In this document: one piece after another, positions 1-12,200 of the stretch
How positions within the stretch are numbered: the stretch's first letter is position 1
Layout of the letters: the number at the start of each line of letters is the position of its first letter
From: Lateolabrax maculatus
Lineage: Eukaryota > Chordata > Actinopteri > Acropomatiformes > Lateolabracidae
Direction: 5' to 3'
Assembly: GCA_031216445.1 (NCBI GenBank)
Contig: CM062204.1
Span: 17,272,001 to 17,336,000, forward strand
DNA length: 64,000 nucleotides
Notes under the pieces: model-generated
Told to the model about the DNA's origin: nothing
The model's input: the letters and a program-made list of their open reading frames with translations, nothing else
The model's database searches: none
Made by a program: the position numbers and the translations under genes

Positions 1-70
1 TGGATGTGAATATCAGACTCTATCAATCCGGGGGCGGGGGGGCAGTAAAAATGACAGACACGTATGCTGT

Positions 71-115
71 ACACACACATACACACATGTACACACACAC
101 ACACACACACACACA
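71..115. repeat. (AC)n microsatellite
   Basis: Interrupted AC dinucleotide repeat with two AT-containing interruptions, visible directly in the sequence. It lies far upstream of pik3r5. Confidence 0.9.
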
Positions 116-1979
116 AGCTCTCCTCCCTGGTCTATGGGAGTTTATCTGAGCGTCTGATCACACCACTACAATAGGGAGGCACCTGTTTCCTCAGCTGAGC
201 AGGGAAGTTATCTTCCTGTTAGGAAGCAGTTGGTAATGGGATCAGTGGGAGATGGGATCAGTGAGAAAGATGGGAAGCAGTCTGTGAGGAGAAGGAAGGA
301 GAGGAAAAAGAGGACAGCATGAGAAAGAGACAGAGAGACACAGGTTGAGGTGCAGTGCTGGCACTGTTCAGTTTGTCTGGGATACATTGATACATATATA
401 AAATAAGTAAATAAGTATACGAAACCATTCTAATTACCATTTATGTTTTCTATCTTTGGTGGCAAGTAGCTCACTAGGCTATATATAGGCCTTTTTAGCA
501 TTTGATGATCCTAATTGTATGTGGAGATGTTTTTGGTTCACATGGATGATTGCCTGACGGAAGCCTTCAGGGTCAAAACAGTGGACCATTGCAAGATTCA
601 ATATCTGGACTACTTCTTCTTCTCTTTTGATAAACTGACAAAATGATATCTGTATCTTTGTTAAATCCAGTGTCAGTCTGCTCTGCTTTGGGAGATTGTT
701 TCATATTGTTCTTCCACCACACTAACGCTGCTTGTTATTGTCTCTTGTGAGTTGCACCCATGAAAAAGTGGAAGTGACCTTGTTGACTCTTAGGGATGTA
801 CTGCATACATCCTCTTATGAAACACCACAGACTCATGCATTTGCAACACCACTAGCAACTCTACGTAAACAACTATGATGACACTTTGGAGTTGGGATTG
901 ACGTTTTCTGTTAAAATCCCAATGAGTGTATATTGTAACCCCACTCCTGTAGCCATGCAACCCTGGCTTTCTGATGATATGGTCATTAAGTGTGGTCTTT
1001 GTTCACTAAAACTGACTAAATACTTGTGTAGTAATTGAATTACAATATAGATAAAGCTGTATTTTGATGCTTGTAATATTACATTTGCATTGATAAAGGA
1101 ACTGTTCTCAGCCATCCTGCCCTTAATTAAATGTTTCATTAAAATGATCAACCGTTGACTTTCAACGATTGTTAGCCTACATCACTAAAGGCTTTGTGAT
1201 ACATTTTTGTCCAACTTTTCTTTGAGAATAAAATCATTCTAACACCATTCTTACTTAAAACAATTGTGCCATAAGGCTACAGCTGTGAAAGGGATGACAC
1301 CAAATCAACCTGATGTCATCAGCAGAACTATTACTACTGTTGGTACTGAGAAACTTAAGAAAGGCACTTTCACTGCATCATGCCACCTCATATAAGGTCT
1401 TCACCCCTTTTATTACCTTTACACGTCTCCATTGAACCCCATCCTGGATGCAGGAGTCATCACGGCTCTGACTTATTAGTTCCTTCCACTCTCACCGGGC
1501 ACTCATCCAGCTCTGTCTGACCCTGACAATGACCGGAGCCCTCAGCACAAGTGTCCAACACGCTCGGCTCCATACCCCTGCTCAGTGCCACTCGGGACAC
1601 CTCTTAGACACAATACCTCTCTGGGGAGTAGGGACCGCTGAGAAAAAGGGCTGCATGGACGTGTTTACGTATGGAGCTGCTGGTATTGTTGTTGAATGGT
1701 AACTGTAGGAAAAGGAATGAAGTAGAGGGGATAATTGAGCTTCATTCTTCTGGCCTCCTGAACTTGGGTTTGCATGAGCTTCCTGCACCACCTCTCCTCC
1801 GGTGTTAATAATGAGGTCGGTGGGTCGGATGTTTGTACAGTAGCTATATGTGTGTCGGTGCTGTATACGTGTGTATAAGCCTCCTGTGTGTGAATATACA
1901 GATCATTGTTTGTGTGACACACATGTCTGTGTTTGTGTTGTGCTGTTTGTGTTCACTTTTTATGTTGACTTTGCTTTGC

Positions 1980-2222
1980 TTTGTTGAAGGTGCTGGTAGG
2001 TGGATTTTGTTAACTTTCAGACAGAACCAGGCCAAATGTTTCCCCTTGTTTCCAGTCTTTATGTTAAATTAAGCTTACTCTAAGTTAACCACCTGCTGGA
2101 TTTAGCTTTATATTTAACGGACGGATGAGTTAAGAGAGTGGTATCAAACTTCATGTCTAGCTACCTCTCAGAAAGAAGTGAAGAAGCACATTTCCTAAAA
2201 TGTCAAACTATTGATTTAAAGT
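1980..2222 (-). mobile_element. Teleost MITE-like dispersed repeat, relic copy
   Basis: In reverse orientation this stretch matches a repeat I know from many percomorph genomes. From right to left it has the 'attttaggaaat' end at about 2190-2205, the 'gataccactct' type stretch (here about 2140-2150), the 'aaagactggaaacaaggggaaa' type stretch (here about 2040-2062) and the 'cctaccagcacct' type stretch (here about 1988-2000). A second, more complete copy is at about 49090-49504 in the bmerb1-like gene. The family match is from memory, not from a search. Confidence 0.6.
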
Positions 2223-4842
2223 GTGCAGTGTGTGTCAGGTAGAGTTATTAGGTGGGTGGGTGGGTGTGTGAGAGAAAGTGAGTCATTCATTAACACTATT
2301 CATTTGACATCCTTCATTTATTTCTGGCTTTCGTGTGACATGGGAAATTTGTCTCACTCTGGGGAAATTTTGAGAAGATGTAATCAGGCAAAAACAGTTT
2401 TTGATGTCACTGCTCAGGTTTATTCGTGCGCTGACTTCACTCTGTTAGGGCTCAGTCAACAAGCACACAGAATGCTTATTTTTCACTATCAGAGTAAGCA
2501 CATGAATTATGTGTGTACACTTTGCTTGGATTAATGTAATTCAAATTATTACATTTTTGAGAATTTGGCTATATCCCAAACAAAAAAAGTGCTGAGCTGC
2601 TCAAGTTCTAAAACAACAAATCTTTAAAAAGCTTTGCCCTTTTTTCTTTAGGGAAGTTTAGTCATTCTGCTTCTTTCTTTCCAGTTAAAACCCATAATGT
2701 GAGCTAAAATAAGCTTTAAAAATATATCAATCAGCAACAAAATGCATCATCAGCAACCATGTAACTTCTCTTCTGACCACATTCAAATGAGTATTCATTA
2801 AATGTTCCAGTAGTTTTAATTCCAGTATTTGTCTAAAACACAAATAGTGTATTTTATACACTGTCATTTTCATAATATTTTTGTCGAACCTTCACAGAAA
2901 GTCCACAGATATTTGCAGTGTCTAACTTTTATGTACATTCATGCAAAATAAATAGTGATTCATACAAAATATATAGTGACTACTGATATAGTGAATTACT
3001 TGAAACAATGAGGTAAAACAAGACACTTGCTAGATGCTCCATGCTCATCTAAAGAGCTGTAGTTTACATGCATGGAAATTTTCAGATTTAACCATATTGT
3101 TTTAGTTGCCTTAACTGCCTACACATAACTATTAACATAATTTGTGTGATAAACAAATTAATTAACTCTCTTATAAATTCCATTAGACAGGGGCAATATT
3201 CTATTTTTAGTCTTTTCAAGTTAAAAAAGGCTTGATCCATGGATGGCATTGCATTCATGTTAGTGTCAGTTAGTAATCATCTTTTGTAGCTGGACTAAGC
3301 TGTAAGAGGTCTGGAGAAATGAAAGTATAAATGTTAGTAAAAGAATGAGATCCAGTAGATTTAGGTAAGTAACCCTCCCTGGCGCTGGTGATTACCAAAG
3401 TAGAAAACTTCTCCAAACCAAACCTCAAAGAGCTTGAAAAGACAGGGTTTTTCTTTAGAAATGGCGACAGGGCAGCAACATACTGTATGTGCACATTGTG
3501 TTGACCAGAGGTCAACTGGTGGTATTGGGTGCAAGCAGTACCCCCACAAAAACACCTGTGCAGTTTCCAGGGAAATTCACAACTCTTGCAATGTTGTAGT
3601 TACCAGTGAAGAAGTGGTCACAGTACAATTTTGAACATATGGCTTCCTTTTTTTTTTACTGTTTATTTTTTGGTTTGGGTTGTAGTCTTGGTTGACCCAG
3701 TGGTTTTAGTTGATTGGGGTCGTAGCTTTCAAACTGTGTCATTAAACATCTGTCACAATGAATGTTGTTTATCTTCACTAAAGGCAGCCAGGATTTATAA
3801 ATCTGTCACTCAACTGTTTCAAGTCGCTCATGGGACTTCCCTGGCATCTTGTTATGCATATAACTTCTGATGGGATGTGTTCATAACAGAACTGAAACAA
3901 CTTGCCACACCTGGGTTGTCCTCAGATGCTGTATGACAAACAGTCAAATGCACTGATAAACTGTAAGCTCTAAAAGTGAAGTTCTGCACATCACGATAAG
4001 TCTGTGGTGAAGATATGATGTACAATGTTGTGGTCATGCTGGATTACATATTTCAGTATTTTCAAAATGTCTCTCCGATCTACAGAATTCTGCCAAATGT
4101 GGTACTGATTTTAAATCTGAAAACACTGGGCAGTTGTTTTTTTTCTTTTACCCTGCCATAAAAGTCATATTGTGAAAATGGTGGGCTTGTTTTGGTTTAC
4201 CTAAAGGTTTATGTCAAAGCTTGGTGAGTAATATTTAAATGTCATGAATCCAGTAGATGTAATTATCCTCTTTGTATCATATCAATACTGCCAGTAAGCT
4301 TGTAAATCTGTAGTTGTCCATCATGTGTTTTACACTAATTACTCAATATTTGTGTGACAAGAGTTTCAATAATGCTACTCTTTGTAATACTTGTAATACT
4401 GTCAATCCTTCTTCCAGTGTGACCTGGAGCTAGAGGTAGAGGTTGTTTGTTGTTGTTGTATTTGTATTTCATATTTTAAATATATCACAGAACATGATTA
4501 CTAATGTGGCTGCATGTGACATTTCAACACCACTGGCAACCCTGTGTCTGTTTTTCCTTCCCCTTAAAAATGTCCGTTTATGGTTTGTTTATCTTTTTAG
4601 ACTAATTTTCATGCTTACCAGGTGATCTGCCTTCATGCAAAACAGATGTGATAACACACTGTCCATGAAAAGAGAGGAGAGTGTTTGTGTGCATGTGTGC
4701 ATGTGGACACTATTCATGCATACAAATAAATTTGAAGATAATGTTCCACAGAATGAATGAATGGGAATTGAGTTATGTATCATATTTTGATACTTAATAT
4801 CCGTTTTGTCTCTTGTCTCTCCACAGAACCTGAGCAGTGAAG

Positions 4843-7800
4843 ATGCAACACACCTCGTGTACAGAGGACAGGATCCAGCATGCTCTGGACAGGTGTCTGG
4901 ACGGGCTGAGACAAAGCCCCACAGCAGCGCAGCACTGGAACGGTAGGACTACACGAGTGATGCGGACCACAGCTGAGATTTGGTTTTGCTAAAAAGAGTT
5001 TATTCAGGGCATGTAGCAGGGAAGCGTGTAACAACAACTAATTATGTTTCTGCGCTGCTACAATGAGGATGATTGGATTTCTTTGGGAATTATGATTAAT
5101 CTTTTCAGTTAAAACTTTACACCTTAGAAATGAGAGCTTAATACAAAATCCCCCAAAAAAGTCCCCTGAGAGTGCGTAGCTCTGCCTATATGCGGCATCC
5201 TTAAATTTCTTTTAATAAATGATACCAACTTTTTGTCTGCATCTGCATTCAGATCTGCGTCAAAAAATGTACCCAGTGACTGACAGTCATTGGGCTCATC
5301 CTGTCCTCATGTGCCTCAGCCAAATTAATGTAATTCAAATATAACCTTTTATATCTGTTTTTTTGACTGGTGTGCAAATCTAGACCCACTTACAACAATT
5401 GAGCAGTCTTGCTCAAGGGCTTGTGGCTATAACCCTGTAACGTTCTGTTTCTAGGAAAGTAAAAGCAACACATTTTCTCAGAAATATCAACCCCAGTACG
5501 TACATTTGGATGTGATATGTGCTGTTTATAGCGCTGACTCGATGAGAAGGCAGTTGTTTGTTCTCACTTTTTTTTCGACACAAGGATAGAGTGTAAGCGG
5601 GGCATATGAGTATGTTAGTGTCTGAGCTTGTTGGTAACACTGTTGTTTTTTGGATCATCGAGGGGATGTGTTATTTGGTGTAGTGGCGGATCAAGAGCTT
5701 AAGAGACACAGAAGGATTGCAAATTTCATGCATTTTGTGCTTTGCGTGTATTAATTTTAGCGAATGAAGCACACAGTGGTGGACATCACCTGAGAGACAC
5801 TGAAAATTGTGTGTGTGTGGGGGGGAGCAGCACAAGGGAGGGGGGGTGCCCCCATTCAAGATATGCCAGATTGGATGCTGGAGGAAGTTGTATGAATAGA
5901 CAGCTGGGAGGAAGTGGTAGCACGGACCGCAGTGTGTGAGTGAGGCATCGCGAGGCAGGAGCTACTGTGGCGCATGGTGTAAAAACAGGATGGATGATCA
6001 GATCAGCATCAGCCTCCTGCACGTCAACCAGTGCCAGATAGAGTGACGCATACACAAACATGTGTTCTAGGTTTTATACCCTGGTAGACTGTGATGATGT
6101 GATTTTGACATTTAAAACATGCTAGCTGAAGCTGGATGCTTCATGTTTCCTTCTCCAGTTCACTGCTTTTTCATGGCATGGGCCTTCATGACTCCAGTGT
6201 CTGTTTAGAGGATTTCCAGAGGTGTGTATGTTGTCTATGAGTGAATTCACATTCATGTGAACTTGTGTGCGAGTAGTCTTCCACTTATGTATTGAAATAA
6301 TCAAATATACATCTCAACACGAACATTCGAAACTTGCAGCTTCATTTCCAGTGCTATCATCTTACCAAAACAAACCCTTAGAGCTCTCCAGTAAATACTC
6401 GTGATTGGTGTTAAGAACTTAAGAAAATTACAACAACTGACAATGTTTTTGGAAAACATTTCTGTGTAACCTGAACAACTGCTGATGTGTTATTTCCTTG
6501 GAAACTGAATTCCTTAGAGACTTGGAGTCGTTGAGACTGAAGGATCAAATGGAAACTACTTGTGAAGAGTCAGCAATCACTTTCAGTTGTTTTTGTGAAT
6601 GTGATATACCTCAGTATGGTGTGGTTTGAGATACTGTACTGTATGCACAGCTTTCTCCCGGTGCTTTATCTTGTGTTTCCATTTCACATTGTAATAGAAA
6701 GCATTGAATCAGAGCTTGGTGAAACAACACATCTCCTTTCTTTACATTCCAAAGCTTTTACATTAAAATACAGTAAGTGTTTGTGAGTCCACACTTTATA
6801 TTACCTGGCCAATAATGATCTGTGGGTCTAGTCATCCCTGATTTTTTGCAAACTTGTCTTCCCCATTTCCCTTTATTTCTTAAATTTTTAGTACCAAAAC
6901 CTGTCCTTTGGGGAGAATACCTTAACTCTGTTTTCATGCAACAGGAAATCTGTCCTGTCAGATTTGTACATGTACAAACATCCTAACTGAAACACAAATC
7001 AATCAAACAAACCCTTGAAGTGCACCAGCACTGACAGTTATGGGCTTTAAAGCCCTGCTATGAGTATTTGCAAACCTGCATTTGGTTCAATGCAAGACTG
7101 CTTGACACCCATTTCGTTAAAGCCAGTGTTGTGTACAGTATGATGGTGTTGGACGCCCTTTCATTCCTATACGCTATGATTTGTTGGATTTCACAACGGA
7201 AATGAAATGCCTCATATGAACCGAAGTTTCCGCTTGCACTAAATTCTAAACGTCTGTTAAATTTGATAATGTGCATTAAAATGCTGCTTCAACTGAATGT
7301 CCGCACATACAGGTAAAATGGATGTGCAAAAAGGGGTGAGATATGCAGTCAAGTTAAGGTTAATGACACTAAATAAGTGGACATAGAATCTCTGATGGTA
7401 TTTACTGTATGTAATCTATTGAAGCTAAGTACTTGGCAGCATTCTTGACAGTATAGTCAGAGTTGAACTCAGAGAGCCTTCCCCACTGTGCCTGCATTTA
7501 CAAGTTTGCATTGCAAATAAGGTCCTAAGTGATAAACTTCTTGGGAACAAGTGTGTTTACATGCCTACAAATATTGGATATATGGCTGTGCTTTGTGCTT
7601 TATCACTGGGTGAAGCTTGCACACCATTCTACACTGTTTGCTACAACCGAGTGGCTGTAACTGCATGTGCATAGGCAGAGCCTGTGATTCAGAAATTCTA
7701 CCTTGTGTTATTTCCTCCTGTACACATACAGTATATGCTCAGAAACCAAAACCAATAAGGCCTGTGCTCTTACAATTTTATACAAATGTAAGGAATTGTT

Positions 7801-9193
7801 TCTAGTCTACTTGGACAGTCAGTTGATAATTTTTGTAGTGTGTTTGAGTTGATTATCTTGTTTATGTTGTCTGTTTGTATTTGTTGGCATAACATGGGTT
7901 TTATAGTGATCTCTTCACGAAGTCTTTCTTGAAAAGGTGATTTTAATCACAATGACATTTATACCTGGTTAAATAAAAGCTAAATAAACTCGGAATTTAG
8001 TCCTAAACTTCCTGTCTCATTAGAAAGCATGCATTTTAGCTTGCATGTTGTAAGCACAAACACAGTACTGTTTACTCAGATTATTACAGTGCACTACCAA
8101 CACATTGCTGACCAGAACTTTCTTTTATATGCTCTGCTGCTGTCAGAATATACACCAGTCACATTTAGCAGTGGTAACATCACAATAAATTATATATGTT
8201 TACACTCCCAGCCATATATACTTATAACTAAAGATTAGTTACTAGTCAGTAACAAAACTGACAGTCCATGTTGAGACGTTACCCAGCATCATTAGCTGGT
8301 GTCTGTGGGCAGGACTTGGAGGTCAAGGACCCTGACAACACACAGTTGTGTTTAATATCCTTTGCATGTGTACACTGATAATGAATTTTGACATTGGGGA
8401 AGTTATCCTTCATTTGCTTCAGCCCCACTGAATGATAAGTGGGTAAAATCAGCTCTTGACAAATTACAGTAAAATAAGCTTTTCTGCCTTCAGAAATGTT
8501 TTGTGTTTGCTTTTACACAAAACATTTGTCTTTTTGGGTTTGCAGCACAATTGTTTTGGTGATGTAAAACATGTAACTTCTGTATCTGTTTCTATGTTTA
8601 CTGTGTGGCTTTCTGTGCTTGTTGAATGTGTGCATTAACATTAATCCACATGTGCTGCCTTTCAGTGCTGATGTGCTCGGCGGGTCAGTCAATGAACCGC
8701 TGGAGCCTGGAGGAGATGGTGAAGAGGGACCCCGAGAACTCCCTCATCCTCTTACAACAGATCATCAGGAAGACCAAAGAGGTGAGAAAACAAAGGCTGA
8801 AAGTAGAATATATTGTCCACTCACAGTTACTGAATGGTTACCCTAATCACTGCTCTCTTTCTGTCTCTCTCAATGTGTGTGTGTGTGTTCATGTGTGAGT
8901 TCAGGTTCAGGAGCAGTGCCAGTATGAGCTGGTGGCTCCGCTCGCCATCATGTTTTCCTCCACGCTTCTTCAGGTACAGATCACCTCATGCAGATGTTAT
9001 CAAAACCTTTAACCCGGGGGTTCTCAAAGTTTTCATGACTGAGTGCCAATTTATGGACCCAGCATATGACTGAGGGCAACATAGGAAAAAACGCACACAT
9101 TATGCAAAATAATTCCAAAACCAATCATTTTTTTATCAGCCAGAAAGCACATACCACAACAACACATTATTATTATTATTATTATTGTTGTTG

Positions 9194-9226
<33 letters not shown>

Positions 9227-12200
9227 CGTTGTTATTAGTGATAAGTCACAATGATTATGAACGTCAACATAACTTCTCTTACTTGTGAGATTTATGGTGC
9301 TGATTCCCTCTGGTCACAATTGTCTTGCTGTCCGGCTCCATCACTAACTTTAGTTAACAGCACTAGTATTGATGACAGAATGTAATTCCTGTGACACTCC
9401 CAACGTGCCACTAGTTGCCATGCAAACAGTAGCTTACTACATGTTGCCATTCCTAACCTGACAGACGAATGTTAACGGGAGCGCAGTTTGATGCTAGGTG
9501 ACTAGTGAAATAAGCAGGCTGTTGAAAGTGAAAGTATTGAAATGGACCGCGGATGATTCAAATATAATGCATGCTTTTCATGTCAAGTTCAGGGGCCACA
9601 CAAAATATTTCTGAGAGCTGCCATTGGCCTGTGGGACACACTTTAAGAACCCCTGCTTTAACCTTTCGTCACCTCCTACAACCATTCAAAGTGTTTAACA
9701 TGTGTTAGAGCACTCTCCATTAAAATGTCAGTTAGTTCTTTAATTAAAACCACTATGTGTTTTTTGAGTTGCAACTGTGACAAAAGGTAACGCACAACAT
9801 TTACTGGCTTGACACGAACAATTTGGTTAATAAACATTGCTTATATGTTTCACGCTGATTTGCATTCACATGCCCTAAAATCAAGTGGTCTAGTAACAGT
9901 ATAAAAAAATCACGTTATTTGATATCTGATTAGTTGATTAATTACTGGTTTGACAGCTGGCTGGGAGAGAGAAAACCAAATGAGTTGTCAGTGCAGACAC
10001 TGTTCGATTGCTTTAATAGGTTAACATGATTCTATACATGGATTTTTACATACATACAACATCATAGGATATATTGTACACCAAACATGAGAAATGTTTC
10101 TCATATGTTCTCCATACAAACAACCCATGAAGCCTCAAACAGGTCTTGCTGCTCCTTTACAGAAACCCACTAAAATACCTGATATGTGCTTTGGTTGCAG
10201 ACACCATACTGTCCTCCAGACACAGAGCTGCTGGAGGAGGCTATTGAGGTGTTTCGCTGCTTCCTCACCTGGCCTGAGCCTTACAGCAGTGTGTGTAGAA
10301 ACCTCCTCTCCACACTACAGCTGGAGATCAAGGCCCCAGGTAAATATGAATGGGTTCATTTTGTTTTTAAAGGCCACTCTGTGTATGTGTTTCTATTTCT
10401 CTACTAGTCTGCACTGAGTCTCTGAAACGCTTGCTTACTGTTGTCTTTCAACCCTTGTAATCATCTTCCCTCTAGTGACAAGTCAAAGAAATGCATTTAG
10501 GATGACACTTTGGCAAAAGGATATTGCTTATATCACTATCACCGGTATCAAAAACTGCAATGACAGGAATATGATTAGGCTTCTGGTTGAACTGGGCACT
10601 TCTTCATTGTAATGTGAAATTACTGGAAAGCGGATTTACAAAACAAAAAAGCAGAAGACACATGAACACAGCTGAAAATGAGAGGATGGGTCAAAGGAAG
10701 TGCTAAAAACACAGCAACAGAACAAATGAATACATTTGAATTAACTGAATGAATGAGTGTTATGTGGTGATTTTATGTGTTTTTTTTAGATTGTTTATTT
10801 AAAGCTGGAGTGCAAGACTTTTAAATATAAATGAACATCTGTTACATTTAAGTAGTTCACACAATGCTGATTAAGCCTATCACAGCCAGGTTTATCTCTC
10901 TGTATTTAACAGTATACCGGAATTTCTATATACTGCAACTAGGAGTGTGGCGGAAAATAGGCTATATTTCAGGCATAGATAATTACCTCATCTAACTTCT
11001 CCATCACTTGATGTTTGTTCCACTCTGCCATTATTTGCACGGAAAGATTTGAAGGAAGCACTCCTTGGGGCACGCGTCGACAATGCTAATTACTCTCACT
11101 GCCAAACGTTCCGCACTCCAGCTTTCAATACATTATTGTGTTTTGTTGTTATGATCCCTCAGACATAAAGATCCATTATGAAGCCCCTTGTTGCTTGTGT
11201 TTTTTTTTGTTCTGTTTGTTTAACATTTGTGCTCAATCTGTTATAAATTTAATTTTATCATTACAATGAACAATCTTTCAAATATTGTTTTCTATTTTTG
11301 TATTTTCCTCACAGGGATTTCCTTTCAAAGGCTGGTGAGAGAAGAACAGAGCCTTGTCACCTCCAGCCAGTGCTCCAGAACCTTGTAAGTCCACACAATA
11401 CAAAAAGTACTTTCTATAGACTTTAAAACTATAGAATATACTTTATGTACTCTATGTATACACTGATTTACAGGATTTATAGTGAATGAAAAACTCTTCA
11501 GTTAAACACAGCTCATCTGTGCTCAACAAGGGCTGGTGATATTCAGACATTTTATTAGTAAAGGACCTACTCTTTCAGCATGTAAAACTCGCTTGTACCT
11601 CTTTGAACAGCAGCTCTTTCATAACATTCTATTTTCAGTCCAGCTCAGACTGCATGTTTGCTTTGCGCTCATGCACCTTCTGCTTTCTTGTAAAATCGGC
11701 ATTTTTTTCATTCATCACTGAGTGGTTCATAGTAAGTTTATCTGAACTGGCACCATACTTTTAAAGTGAAAAAAACAGCACTCAGTTTTCTTAAGTTAAC
11801 TGAATTACAGCACTTAGGCGGTTAGCACTTACAGTAGATTCATGACGTGGAAAGTCCCTTTTCATTCCCTTCTCCACCCACCACCATAGCATCCTGTTTG
11901 CATCTTCTCCCATGTGAATTTGTGTACACGTTCACACATGTCAGTGACACCATCTGTCGGCTGCCTGCAGGACTGTGCTGTTGATGAACCCAGGCGAGGT
12001 GCCCGCTGACTTTCTCTCAGTGGCTGAGCAGCTCAGTCACATTCAGCACTCACAGAAAGAGACCTACATCACCCTGATCAAACACGCCTTCCAGTCCACA
12101 CTAGGCACCAAGTACCCTCTACATAGCATCCACAGAGCCCTGCAGGTATGTTCTCAGAGCGGTGGTTCGGAGGCTCTGGACTATGGACCAGAATCTGTAG

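Larger units (their letters stand above)
1..4826. other. Upstream region of pik3r5, no recognisable gene
   Basis: I see no supportable coding exon here. The first coding exon of pik3r5 is preceded by a good acceptor ending at 4826 (ctctccacag), so a non-coding upstream exon probably exists. I cannot place it, and it may lie outside the window. The region holds an AC microsatellite near 71-115, a transposon relic near 1980-2222 (listed separately), and otherwise AT-rich unique-looking DNA. There is no strong CpG island in this stretch. Short open frames seen here lack homology that I recognise and lack splice context. Confidence 0.6.
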
